Of a stretch of 64,000 nucleotides of DNA, positions 7,962-15,930 are shown one piece after another. The DNA comes from Streptomyces gelaticus. Lineage in GTDB: Bacteria > Actinomycetota > Actinomycetes > Streptomycetales > Streptomycetaceae. A program made the translations under genes and the position numbers. The notes beneath the pieces are model-generated. The model saw only the letters and a program-made list of their open reading frames with translations, had not been told where the DNA came from and did not search any database. The stretch is from positions 24,669 to 88,668 of the forward strand of contig NZ_BMTF01000023.1 in assembly GCF_014649535.1 (NCBI RefSeq), given 5' to 3'. Numbering within the stretch: position 1 is the stretch's first letter; each line of letters opens with the position of its first letter.

Positions 7962-9422
7962 GTGCCCACACCGCACCGCTCCCCCCACTCGCCGCGTTCC
8001 CGTGCGGTTCCGCCGCAGCGCAGGTCCAGAAAGCAGGACGAGCGACCACGCTGGAGCATGCGGTTGGTCACCGGTCTCTCCGTGCTCGTGCTGGGAGCGG
8101 GCGGGATCGGCCACGCCGTGGTGACCAATCTGGAGACCGGGATCGAACGGATCGATCCGTTCAAGGACATGAAGAACCGGCCACGCGCGGGCACCGGCAC
8201 GAATCTGCTGCTCGTGGGCACCGACGGCCGCGACCGGATCACCGCGCAGGAGAAGCAGAAGTACCGGCTGGGCGGTACGCCCTGCCACTGCACCGACACG
8301 GTCATGCTGGTGCATCTGTCGGCGGACAAGGAGCGCGCGAGCATCGTCTCGCTCCCCCGCGACAGCTACGCCGAGGTCCCCGAGCACACCGACCGGAACA
8401 CCGGTGAGCAGCACTCCGCGCACCCGGTGAAACTGAACGCGGCCTATGCCGAAGGCGGGCCGAATCTGACCGTGCGGACCGTCGAGCACATGACGGGCGT
8501 CAAGGTCGACCACTATCTGGAGGTCGACTTCACCAGCTTCATGAAGACGGTGGACACCCTGGGCAGGGTGAAGATCTGCACCACCCGGCCGCTGAAGGAC
8601 TCGTACACCGGTCTCGACCTCCCCGCGGGCCCCCATGAGCTGAACGGCGGACAGGCCCTTCAGTACGTGCGCTCCCGCCACATCGACGGGGCCGCCGACC
8701 TGGGCCGGATGCAGCGCCAGCAGAAGTTCCTCGCCTCGCTGATCGAGCAGGCGACCAGCAGTGGCGTGCTGCTGAACCCGGTGAAGTTCCGGGACGTCGC
8801 CTCGACGATGCTGAGCTCGGTCCGGGCGGACAAGGGGTTCGGTACGGAGCAGATGCTGGAGCTCGGCCAGGCGATGCGCGGCTTCTCCCCCGCCTCGTCC
8901 GAGTTCACCTCCGTACCGATGGAGAACGTCTCCTACCCGGTCAAGGGCATCGGTTCGACGGTCAAATGGGACGAGGCGAAGTCGCAGAAGCTCTTCCGGG
9001 CCCTGCGCGAGGACAAGCCGCTCGCCCCCGCGCGGCCCAAGCAGCCGAAGGCGGTGGAGGTCGCTGTCGCCCCCGGGCAGATCCGGGTCCAGGTCTACAA
9101 CGGGACCCCGAGGGACGGACTCGGCAGGACGGTCGACGACGCGCTGCGCACCACCGGCTTCGACACCACGCGCGCCCCGCTCAACGGGGAGCTGCGCGAC
9201 CTCAAGCGCACCCTGGTCACCTACGACCCGCGCTGGGACCGGTCCGCGAAGTCGCTGGCCGCCGCGTTGCCCGGGGCCGAGCTGCGGGCCGTGCGGGGTC
9301 AGGGCGCCACGATGCGGGTGACGGCGGGCACGGACTTCGAGAAGGTGCAGCGGGTACGGGCCGAGGAGACGGACAGCGGTGAGTTCGGCACGGTCACGGG
9401 CGACCAGGTGGCCTGCCCGTGA
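7962..9422 (+). CDS. LCP family protein 4 with LytR_C domain
   Basis: This is a 486-residue LCP protein. The GTG start at 7962 has GGAGG 8 nt upstream. A basic N-terminus is followed by a membrane helix (LVTGLSVLVLGAGGIGHAVV) and an LCP domain with LLLVGTDGRDR, SLPRDSYAEVP, YVRSRHIDGAADLGRMQRQQKF. A C-terminal LytR_C domain starts at IRVQVYNGTPRDG. Four cysteines are present: two in PCHC, one in KICTT and one two residues from the C-terminus. It stands alone on the plus strand between two minus-strand genes, so it is probably transcribed from its own promoter next to the 7900-7920 palindrome. Confidence 0.92.
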   Translation: MPTPHRSPHSPRSRAVPPQRRSRKQDERPRWSMRLVTGLSVLVLGAGGIGHAVVTNLETGIERIDPFKDMKNRPRAGTGTNLLLVGTDGRDRITAQEKQKYRLGGTPCHCTDTVMLVHLSADKERASIVSLPRDSYAEVPEHTDRNTGEQHSAHPVKLNAAYAEGGPNLTVRTVEHMTGVKVDHYLEVDFTSFMKTVDTLGRVKICTTRPLKDSYTGLDLPAGPHELNGGQALQYVRSRHIDGAADLGRMQRQQKFLASLIEQATSSGVLLNPVKFRDVASTMLSSVRADKGFGTEQMLELGQAMRGFSPASSEFTSVPMENVSYPVKGIGSTVKWDEAKSQKLFRALREDKPLAPARPKQPKAVEVAVAPGQIRVQVYNGTPRDGLGRTVDDALRTTGFDTTRAPLNGELRDLKRTLVTYDPRWDRSAKSLAAALPGAELRAVRGQGATMRVTAGTDFEKVQRVRAEETDSGEFGTVTGDQVACP

Positions 9423-9447
9423 CCGCGGGGGCGCCGCCCTCGGGTGT

Positions 9448-9996
9448 TCAGTCCTCGATGCCTTCCGCCGCGCGCTTCTCGCGCAGCTCCCTGATCGCAC
9501 GGCGGCGGGCGAGGCGGTGGGTGCGCCGGATCTGCGCCTCCTGATAGCGCCGCTTGTCGCGCTCCGTCTCCGGGATCACCGGCGGTACGGGGCGCGGCTT
9601 GCCGTCCGCGTCGACCGCGGCGAACACCAGATAGGCGCTGCCGACCTGCTGGGCAGGGGTGGATTCGTTCCAGCGCTCGGCCATGACCCGGACGCCGACC
9701 TCCATCGAGGAGCGGCCGGTCCAGTTCACCTGGGCGCGGACATGCACGAGGTCGCCGACGCGGACCGGCTCCAGGAAGACCATCTCGTCCATCGAGGCCG
9801 TCACGGCGGGACCGCCGGAGTGCCGGCCGGCCACGGCGCCCGCCGCGTCGTCGACCAGCTTCATGATCACGCCGCCGTGCACCGTGCCCAGCAGGTTGGT
9901 GTCGCTGCCGGTCATGATGTGGCTGAGGGTGGTCCGGGAAGCGGCGGTCGGCTTGCCCGGAATGTCGCCCTCCGGGTGCGGGGCCTGATCTGTCAT
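9448..9996 (-). CDS. Hotdog-fold acyl-CoA thioesterase
   Basis: This 182-residue protein shows the acyl-CoA thioester hydrolase motif set: TLSHIMTGSDTNLLGTVHGGVIMKLVDDAAG, where the NLLGTVHGG segment carries the typical catalytic-region residues. MDEMVFLEPVRVGDLVHVRAQV and the SMEVGVRVMAE strand follow. The C-terminal 40 residues are a basic helical tail. ATG at 9996 is preceded by AAGGTGG; an in-frame GTG nine bases upstream is an alternative. It would hydrolyse acyl-CoA to free acid and CoA in the cytoplasm. Its presence between LCP genes has no obvious functional reason. Confidence 0.88.
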   Translation of the reverse strand: MTDQAPHPEGDIPGKPTAASRTTLSHIMTGSDTNLLGTVHGGVIMKLVDDAAGAVAGRHSGGPAVTASMDEMVFLEPVRVGDLVHVRAQVNWTGRSSMEVGVRVMAERWNESTPAQQVGSAYLVFAAVDADGKPRPVPPVIPETERDKRRYQEAQIRRTHRLARRRAIRELREKRAAEGIED

Positions 9997-10115
9997 ACCG
10001 TCCACCTTATGCGGCGGCTTCCGCCCGGCGGCAATGCATCAGCTTCGCAACAGCCCTGATGCGATTTCCCGCACCCCCTGTAATACCAGTACACCTGGCC
10101 TGCACACTGGACCGC

Positions 10116-11399
10116 ATGAACGATTGGCCCGAGGGATGGTCCGACGACAACCGCGGCGGCAACCGCTACGGGCAGGGCAGCGCCGGCGAGCAGCCCGAGG
10201 GCGCCCGCGTCATGCGGCACGTCCAGCGCCCTCCCGCCCCGCCCCAGCACCGCCCGGCCCCGCCCCGGCAGCGCCGGCCCCAGCAGCACCCCGGTGAGTA
10301 CGACAACGCGGGGTACGACAGCGGCTACAACACGGGCCAGGTCTACGGCGGCGGCCGGGGCAGCGGCCACGGTGGCGGCCAGGACGACGGCCGGGGCGGC
10401 TACGCCCCGGGGCGCCCGGCGCCCGACTGGCGCCGCCGGATCAAGATAGGCGCGCTGACCCTGGTGGTCGTGGTCCTCGGGGTCTCCATAGGCACGTACT
10501 TCTGGGCCGACTCCAAGCTCAAGCGCGAGGTGGACCTCTCCAAGGTCATCGAGCGGCCGGAGGGCGGTGACGGCACCAACTACCTGATCGTCGGTTCCGA
10601 CAGCCGCGCAGGCATGACGGCCGAGGACAAGAAGAAGCTCCACACGGGCTCCGCGGCGGGCAAGCGGACCGACTCGATGATGATCCTGCACGACGGATCC
10701 AACGGGCCGACGCTGATCTCCCTGCCGCGCGACTCGAACGTCGAGATCCCCTCGTTCAAGGGCTCCGACTCCGGCAAGCTCTACCCGGGCCGCGGCCGCT
10801 TCACCAAGCTGAACGCCGCGTACGCCATGGACGGTCCCGAACTTCTCGTCCGTACCGTCGAGTTCAACACCGGACTGCACATCGACCACTACGTCGAGAT
10901 CGGCTTCGGCGGCTTCGCGAAGATCGTGGACGCGATCGGCGGCGTGGAGCTGGACATCCCCAAGGCCTTCAAGGACAAGAAGTCCGGCGCCGACTTCCAG
11001 GCGGGCAAGCAGACGCTGAACGGCGAGCAGTCACTGGCCTTCGTCCGCACCCGGTACGCCTTCGCCGAGGCGGACCTGGCCCGTACGAAGAACCAGCAGA
11101 AGTTCCTCGCGGCGCTGGCGAGCCAGACGGCGACGCCCTCCACGATCCTCAACCCGTTCAAGCTGTACCCGACGATGGGGGCCGGCCTGGACACCCTGAT
11201 CGTGGACAAGGACATGTCGCTCTGGTCCCTGAGCCAGATGTTCTTCGCCATGAAGGACGTCACGGGCGGCGAGGGCAAGTCGATGAACATGCCGATCTCG
11301 GGTTTCTCGGGCGGCAACGTGGTCTGGGACAAGGCCAAGGTCAAGCAACTGGTGGAGCAGCTCAAGAACGACGAGAAGGTCACCGTCACCGAGAACTGA
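10116..11399 (+). CDS. LCP family protein 5, cysteine-free
   Basis: This is a 427-residue LCP protein. The N-terminal 110 residues are Pro/Gln/Gly/Arg-rich and probably disordered, followed by a membrane helix (IGALTLVVVVLGVSIGTYFW). The LCP domain has YLIVGSDSRAGM, SLPRDSNVEIP, FVRTRYAFAEADLARTKNQQKF. There is no LytR_C domain. Unlike the other four it has no cysteine at all; the GVEVC position of its paralogues reads GVELD. I see no good Shine-Dalgarno before the ATG at 10116, so a leaderless mRNA is possible. A textbook terminator follows. Confidence 0.92.
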   Translation: MNDWPEGWSDDNRGGNRYGQGSAGEQPEGARVMRHVQRPPAPPQHRPAPPRQRRPQQHPGEYDNAGYDSGYNTGQVYGGGRGSGHGGGQDDGRGGYAPGRPAPDWRRRIKIGALTLVVVVLGVSIGTYFWADSKLKREVDLSKVIERPEGGDGTNYLIVGSDSRAGMTAEDKKKLHTGSAAGKRTDSMMILHDGSNGPTLISLPRDSNVEIPSFKGSDSGKLYPGRGRFTKLNAAYAMDGPELLVRTVEFNTGLHIDHYVEIGFGGFAKIVDAIGGVELDIPKAFKDKKSGADFQAGKQTLNGEQSLAFVRTRYAFAEADLARTKNQQKFLAALASQTATPSTILNPFKLYPTMGAGLDTLIVDKDMSLWSLSQMFFAMKDVTGGEGKSMNMPISGFSGGNVVWDKAKVKQLVEQLKNDEKVTVTEN

Positions 11400-11414
11400 C
11401 GACATCGGGCAGCA

Positions 11415-11444
11415 GGCCCGGACGGTTCGCCGTCCGGGCCTTTT
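11415..11444 (+). terminator. Rho-independent terminator
   Basis: An 11-bp perfect stem GGCCCGGACGG / CCGTCCGGGCC with a TTCG tetraloop is followed by TTTT, 15 nt after the LCP5 stop codon. Confidence 0.92.
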
Positions 11445-11499
11445 GCCTGTCCCGGGTTCCGGCCTGGTCGGGAATATGCGGGAAGGAGGGCGCCAAGCC

Positions 11500-11522
11500 T
11501 TGTCAGTGGCGGCGCCTACAGT
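11500..11522 (+). promoter_or_regulatory. RecA-NDp / PafBC-type DNA-damage promoter
   Basis: TTGTCAGTGGC (11500-11510) is followed by six bases and TACAGT (11517-11522). This reproduces the SOS-independent DNA-damage promoter described in mycobacteria and other actinobacteria, TTGTCAGTG-N8-TANNNT, activated by PafBC. The -10 is about 8 bases before the ATG at 11530, so the mRNA would be leaderless. The motif is seen directly; its activity is inferred. Confidence 0.75.
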
Positions 11523-11529
11523 CGCACGC

Positions 11530-12279
11530 ATGCCCCAGGAGCCACAGCCCCCGAACCTCGTGCTCGACCTCGACGCACTCGCCGCGGCCGTCGGCGAGCG
11601 GCCCGACAGACAGGCGGCATGGCGTTTCATCCACGCCTTCGCCCGCGACTGGAGCCAACGCCCGCTCACTGGGGCCGACGGCTACACCCCCGCCGAACTC
11701 GACGCGGCCCAGGCCCGGATCGGCCTGCCCCTGCCCGCGGCGCTGCGCGAGGCCTACCAACTGCTCGGGCAGCGCATCGACCTGACCGACAATCAAGACA
11801 TGCTGCTCGCCCCGCAGGACCTCCGCATCGACGAGGACCGCGGTGTACTGATCTTCCGCGTCGAGAACCAGTCCTGCGCCTACTGGGGGATACGCGTCAC
11901 GGACCTCGACAAGGACGACCCACCCGTCGTGGTCCGCGCCGACCTCGTCCGGCCCACCGCCGACGACTGGGACGCGTGGCTGGGCCGGGTCAGCGTCGCG
12001 TTCGTCGAGATCGTCCTGTCCGAGGCCCTGTGCGCCGATGAGGACCTGATGGGATGGGTGACCCCCGACAGAGACACGGGCCTGCCCGAGGACATCACCG
12101 CCACCTTCCAGCGGCTGCCGTTCCCGGAGTACCCGATCAGCCAACAGCCGGGCTCACTCTGGTACGCGCACGACGAGATCATCCTCCGCGACGATCGCGG
12201 GACCGCGATGTTCCGCGCCCGCACGGAGGCGGCCTTCGACCGCTTCGACGGGGAGGACGAGGAGTTCGAGGAGGACTGA
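11530..12279 (+). CDS. SMI1/KNR4 family protein
   Basis: This 249-residue acidic protein contains an SMI1/KNR4-like domain. It has the start YTPAELDAAQARIGLPLPAALREAYQLLGQ, then NQDMLLAPQDLRIDEDRGVLIFRVENQSCAYWGI, and later DDWDAWLGRVSVAFVEIVL. The C-terminus is strongly acidic (DRFDGEDEEFEED). Family members often act as immunity proteins in contact-dependent toxin systems or as regulatory scaffolds. I see no partner toxin nearby. ATG at 11530 fits the promoter spacing of a leaderless transcript. The DNA-damage-type promoter upstream is the best clue to its regulation. Function is otherwise unknown. Confidence 0.82.
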   Translation: MPQEPQPPNLVLDLDALAAAVGERPDRQAAWRFIHAFARDWSQRPLTGADGYTPAELDAAQARIGLPLPAALREAYQLLGQRIDLTDNQDMLLAPQDLRIDEDRGVLIFRVENQSCAYWGIRVTDLDKDDPPVVVRADLVRPTADDWDAWLGRVSVAFVEIVLSEALCADEDLMGWVTPDRDTGLPEDITATFQRLPFPEYPISQQPGSLWYAHDEIILRDDRGTAMFRARTEAAFDRFDGEDEEFEED

Positions 12280-12339
12280 CGGGAGTCGCCCCGTCCGGAC
12301 CGACGGCCGACCAGGATCAGTGCTCGGCCGCGTACAGGA

Positions 12340-12549
12340 TCAACGCTCGGCCGCGTAGGAGACGAAGCCTGCCCAGGCGCTGGGGCCGAAGGCGAGGCGA
12401 GGGCCTTGGGCGTTCTTGGAGTCCCGGACGTGAACCGTGCCGGGGGCAGCGGCGACCTCGACACAGTCGGCCTCGCTGCTGTTGCTGCTGTAGCTGCTCT
12501 TGCGCCACTCCAGCTCGTGGCCGCCCCTGGCGGAGAGCTCGCTGATCAT
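12340..12549 (-). CDS. DUF397 domain-containing protein
   Basis: This 69-residue protein has the DUF397 signature: LEWRKSSYSSNSSEADCVEVA, then VHVRDSKNAQGPRLAFGPSAWAGFVSY. Such small proteins are encoded in many copies in Streptomyces, usually next to a helix-turn-helix regulator carrying DUF5753, and are linked to developmental control (the BldB/AbaA-like and WhiJ-like paralogue groups). Here the ATG overlaps the stop of the upstream DUF5753 remnant by ATGA, so it was translationally coupled. Since that regulator is truncated, this gene may have lost both its promoter and its partner. Confidence 0.88.
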   Translation of the reverse strand: MISELSARGGHELEWRKSSYSSNSSEADCVEVAAAPGTVHVRDSKNAQGPRLAFGPSAWAGFVSYAAER

Positions 12550-12796
12550 GTTTCTCCCAGAAGTTGCTCGATGAAGGCCAACGACTCACGCGGAGTAAGC
12601 GCCTGGGCCCGGATCATGCCACACCGCAGCTCAAGGATTCGGAGCTGCTTCGGATCGGAGACCGCCCGACCATTGAACGCTCCTTCCGACCGCCCCATGG
12701 CCGTACCGTCCTTGAACTTCAGCACCTGCGTCTCCCCTTGCATTCCGGCGTGCTCCTCTCGGGCAGTTGGCATGACCTGGATCGCCACATATCGTC
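12546..12796 (-). pseudogene. 5'-truncated HTH/DUF5753 regulator remnant
   Basis: Only the last 80 or so residues are recognisable: YVAIQVMPTAREEHAGMQGE, VLKFKDGTAMGRSEGAF, and the RILELRCGMIRAQALTPRES region ending LLGET. This is the C-terminal part of the DUF5753 domain of XRE-type regulators. Full-length relatives are about 280 residues with an N-terminal helix-turn-helix. Upstream of about 12796 the similarity stops, and the frame runs into sequence that belongs to a different gene on the opposite strand. It is therefore a broken regulator whose DNA-binding domain is gone. Confidence 0.75.
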
Positions 12797-13099
12797 GAAC
12801 TCGCCGCACAGGGCCTGGGCAACCGCCCGGCCGGACAACAGTGGAGGAACCTGGTGGCCGTGGACCTCTCTTTCTACAAGTCACCGCTCTCGGAGGAAAT
12901 CCGGGACGAAGGCCGAGCCGAAGGCCGTGCTGAAGGCCGCGCCGAAGGACTCCTGCTCATCCTCGACGTGCGCGGTATCGCCATTACCGACGAGACCCGC
13001 GAGAAGATCACCAGCTGCAACGACCCCCAGCTCCTGCATCAGTGGCTCAACCGCGCCGCCACCGCCGCCACCGCCGAGGAAGTCTTCGCGGAGGAGTAG
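12788..13099 (+). pseudogene. 5'-truncated Rpn-like nuclease/transposase-type protein remnant
   Basis: The frame VELAAQGLGNRPAGQQWRN continuing into LVAVDLSFYKSPLSEEIRDE and a GRAEGRAEGRAEG charged repeat is the C-terminal part of a Streptomyces family I associate with the Rpn / PD-(D/E)XK recombination-promoting nucleases, normally about 290 residues. The frame is open upstream only to a TGA at 12773-12775. A GTG at 12854 could still start an 81-residue peptide. The nuclease domain is missing. Its similarity begins where that of the opposing DUF5753 remnant ends. Confidence 0.65.
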
Positions 13100-13188
13100 C
13101 CCCGCCCCGGCGAGGCAGTGCGGGTGGCCTCGTCCGGCACCACGACCACCACCGCCGTCGCCCGCCCCGTCCCCCGCTCGTCCTCCTC

Positions 13189-14739
13189 TTACTGATAAGC
13201 AGGTTCGTCTTGCTGTGCCGGTTCGCCGGTGGGCGCGGTGGCCTGGTTCGATGCCGAGCGGAGGAGGACGGCCACGAGCACGGCTGCGACGGCCATGGCC
13301 GCGCCGCCGCAGCGCAGTGCCAGATGGAGCCCCTCGATGAAGGCGGTGTTCACGGCGTCATGGACCGGTGCGGGCAGGATCTGGGTTCCGTCTGCTCCCG
13401 TGCCGGCGACCGAGTCTGCGATGCCCTGGCGGGTTTCGGAGGGAACGCCGAGCCGATCGAGCGATCCGGTCAACGTGGCGGCCAGGCGGCTGGTGAGGAC
13501 GGCTCCCAGCACGGCGACGCCGACGACGCCGCCGATCTCGCGCAGCATGTTGAGGGTCGCAGAGGCCATACCGGCCTGGGCGAGAGGGACACGCTTCATG
13601 ACTGTGACGGACACCGGCGTGAAGGTCATCCCCATGCCGATTCCCATGGCGAGCAACACCCACAGATACTCCGGGTAATGGGCGTGCCGACCGTACAACG
13701 AGAGGCCGCCGAGAGCCGCCGCGCACAGGGTCAGGCCGGTCACCAGAGGGATCCGGGGGCCGCAGCGCGCGGTGAGTGTGCCGGACAGCGGCGCGGCGAC
13801 GACGATCATCGCGGTCATGGGCAGCCCTGCCAGGCCCGCACTCGACGGCGCCCAGCCCATCACGTCCTGCATGAGCAACGGCAGGAAGAACGAGGCCCCG
13901 AACATGCCGAAGCTGATCATGAATCCGGTCACCGCGGCTCCGCTGAGCACCGGGTCCCGGAAGAAGTGCAGGTCGAGCATGGGGTCGGTGGTGCGGAGTT
14001 CGACCGCGACGAAGGCCGGCAGGGCTACAGCCGCCACCGCTGCGAGGGTCAGAACACGGGTATCGGTCCAGCCGCGGGCCGGTCCTTCGATGAGTGCGTA
14101 GACCAGGGCGCCGAAGCCGAGCACCGAGAGCAACTGGCCCGGAAGGTCCACGCGCTTGGCCCGGCCTGCGAACTCCGGGAGTGCTCGGGCGGCGAGCAGC
14201 AGCCCTGCCGCTCCGATCGGGACGTTGATCCAGAACACACTGGCCCATCCGAACGTGTCCACCATCGGCCCGCCCAGGACCGGGCCGATGGCCAGGCCCA
14301 GGGCGGAGACACCGGACCAGAGCCCGACAGCCCGGGCCCGCTCCTTTTCGTCGGTGAAGACGTGCCGCAGAATCGACAGGCTTCCCGGCGTGAGCAGCGC
14401 CGCGCCGAGTCCTTGCAGCATCCGTGCGGCGATCAGCAGGCCGATCGACCCGGACAGTGCTGCCGCCGCTGATCCTGCCGTGAACAGCGCCAGTCCGGTG
14501 AGGAAGATCCGTTTGCGGCCGTACCGGTCGCCGAGTGTGCCGCCGGTGAGCAGGAGTGCGGCGTAGACGAGGCTGTAGCCCTCGACCACCCACTGCAGTC
14601 CGCTGACACCGGCGTGCAGCTGCTGCCCGATGCGGGGCAGGGCGTTGTTGACGATGACGTTGTCGAGCATCGCCATGAACATCGTGGCGCACAAGGCGGC
14701 AAGCACCAGCCTCTTGCGCCGGGGGGTGAACTCCTCCAT
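13189..14739 (-). CDS. MFS drug:H+ antiporter, DHA2 (EmrB/QacA) family
   Basis: This is a 516-residue, 14-helix major facilitator exporter. Motif A appears as GGTLGDRYGRKRIFLTG, motif C as GVSALGLAIGPVLGGPMVD, and the first helix carries the DHA2 motif LDNVIVNNALPRIG. It would export a drug or toxic metabolite using the proton gradient. ATG at 14739 has GGGA six bases upstream. It is divergent from a TetR-family gene, with two identical 13-bp palindromes between the starts, so it is very likely repressed by that protein. The substrate cannot be read from sequence. Confidence 0.93.
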   Translation of the reverse strand: MEEFTPRRKRLVLAALCATMFMAMLDNVIVNNALPRIGQQLHAGVSGLQWVVEGYSLVYAALLLTGGTLGDRYGRKRIFLTGLALFTAGSAAAALSGSIGLLIAARMLQGLGAALLTPGSLSILRHVFTDEKERARAVGLWSGVSALGLAIGPVLGGPMVDTFGWASVFWINVPIGAAGLLLAARALPEFAGRAKRVDLPGQLLSVLGFGALVYALIEGPARGWTDTRVLTLAAVAAVALPAFVAVELRTTDPMLDLHFFRDPVLSGAAVTGFMISFGMFGASFFLPLLMQDVMGWAPSSAGLAGLPMTAMIVVAAPLSGTLTARCGPRIPLVTGLTLCAAALGGLSLYGRHAHYPEYLWVLLAMGIGMGMTFTPVSVTVMKRVPLAQAGMASATLNMLREIGGVVGVAVLGAVLTSRLAATLTGSLDRLGVPSETRQGIADSVAGTGADGTQILPAPVHDAVNTAFIEGLHLALRCGGAAMAVAAVLVAVLLRSASNQATAPTGEPAQQDEPAYQ

Positions 14740-14747
14740 CACATTCC

Positions 14748-14760
14748 CTAACAGTGTTAG
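14748..14760. promoter_or_regulatory. TetR-type operator copy 1
   Basis: The palindrome CTAACAGTGTTAG (6-bp arms around a central G) lies 8 bp upstream of the MFS start codon. An identical copy occurs 41 bp away. The pairing and position between divergent repressor and exporter genes indicate operators for the adjacent TetR-family regulator. Confidence 0.82.
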
Positions 14761-14788
14761 TCGGCCATTCGGAGCCGAAAGCCTGCCC

Positions 14789-14801
14789 CTAACAGTGTTA
14801 G
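14789..14801. promoter_or_regulatory. TetR-type operator copy 2
   Basis: The second identical CTAACAGTGTTAG lies 35 bp before the regulator ATG. The 41-bp centre-to-centre distance is close to four helical turns, so both dimers would bind the same face. It is likely autoregulatory. Confidence 0.82.
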
Positions 14802-14836
14802 ATTGCAAACCGGTTTTCTTTCGACGGAGGTGGCCG

Positions 14837-15577
14837 ATGGCACGGGACAGCGCAGCCGAGGGCGCTGCACAGCCAGGACTGACCCGCCAGATGCTCGTGG
14901 CGGCGGGCCTGCGAGTGCTGGAACGTGAAGGCATCAGCGGGCTGTCGATGCGCAAGGTCGCCGCCGAACTGGGAGTGAAGGCAGCCTCCCTGTACTGGCA
15001 CGTCCGCAACAAGGAACAGCTACTGGACCTGCTCACCGACGGGCTCATGGCTGACGCCGAGCCGCCGCCCAGGCAGGGCGACTGGCGGGAGCAGCTCCGC
15101 GAGTACTCGCTGCGCTACCGGCGGCACCTGCTGGCCAAACGCGACTCCGCCAAGGTCGTCGCAGGGCGGCTCACACTCGGCCCGAACCTGCTGCGTCTCA
15201 TGGAGGAGCAATTGGACCGGCTGCGTGAAGCGGGATTCTCCGACGCCGACGCCGCCCTGGCCAACTACCTTCTCGGTGCCTTCGTCCAGGGCTTCGTGCT
15301 CCAGGAACAGTCACCCATCTCCGCGTCCGAGACCGAGGGCGCCAGCCGTTCCGAAGTCGCCCGGGCGGCGGCCGACCGACTGCGCGGACTGCCGGAAACG
15401 GCCTTCCCGAACCTCGTCGCCCTGGCCGGCGACCTCACCGCCCCGTCCATGGACGACCGCTTCGCCTTCGGCCTCGAACGTCTCCTCGACGGACTGGCGG
15501 CCCTGCTCACCGAGAACCACGCACATCCGACACCCGAACCCGCCCCCCTCGAAGGGAAGCCCTCGCCCCATGAGTGA
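14837..15577 (+). CDS. TetR/AcrR family repressor
   Basis: This is a 246-residue regulator. The N-terminal helix-turn-helix reads LRVLEREGISGLSMRKVAAE followed by GVKAASLYWHVRNKEQLLD, the class with the SLYWHV recognition helix and a tetracycline-repressor-like C-terminal domain (RRHLLAKRDSAKVV, LLGAFVQGFVLQEQ). GGAGG lies six bases before the ATG. It would bind the two upstream palindromes and be released by a drug-like ligand, controlling itself and the divergent exporter. Its 3' end overlaps the next gene by 8 bases. Confidence 0.92.
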   Translation: MARDSAAEGAAQPGLTRQMLVAAGLRVLEREGISGLSMRKVAAELGVKAASLYWHVRNKEQLLDLLTDGLMADAEPPPRQGDWREQLREYSLRYRRHLLAKRDSAKVVAGRLTLGPNLLRLMEEQLDRLREAGFSDADAALANYLLGAFVQGFVLQEQSPISASETEGASRSEVARAAADRLRGLPETAFPNLVALAGDLTAPSMDDRFAFGLERLLDGLAALLTENHAHPTPEPAPLEGKPSPHE

Positions 15578-15902
15578 CCGTACCTACCGCGTCATTGTCC
15601 GCGGCACGTTCGCCGACCTCGACGAAGCCCAGCGTGCCGCACTCATCGAGAACGCCGCCGAACACGACCTCCTCAACGCCACGTTGACCGACGAGGGAAC
15701 CCTCACGTACGAACTGCCGCCACGTGCTTTCACCTTCCGCTGCGTCGTCCGGCAACCTGCCGACGCCGATGACGACGCCGCGGTCCAACGGGCCTGCGAC
15801 AGGGCAGCTGCCGACCTGGCCAACCGCGGAATCCGCCACAGCGCGCTGCGTGGCACGGCCACCAGCCTCGACGACATGAAGATCCGGCGCCCCCGACGCT
15901 GA
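15570..15902 (+). CDS. DUF6204 family protein
   Basis: This 110-residue protein starts MSDRTYRVIVRGTFADLDEA and has an alternating beta-strand/helix pattern suggesting a small alpha-beta sandwich. I recognise it as the DUF6204 family; function unknown. It overlaps the TetR gene by 8 nt and is translationally coupled to it, so it should be part of the same ligand-responsive transcript. The overlap suggests a role related to the exporter or its inducer, but no activity can be assigned. Confidence 0.75.
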   Translation: MSDRTYRVIVRGTFADLDEAQRAALIENAAEHDLLNATLTDEGTLTYELPPRAFTFRCVVRQPADADDDAAVQRACDRAAADLANRGIRHSALRGTATSLDDMKIRRPRR

Positions 15903-15930
15903 CCGACAGCGACCTGAGGGGCCACACGAA

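Noticed and set aside
12854..13099. Complete 81-residue gene from the GTG at 12854
   Set aside because: Similarity to the longer family continues upstream of this GTG to about 12788, so it is treated as a remnant rather than a full gene.
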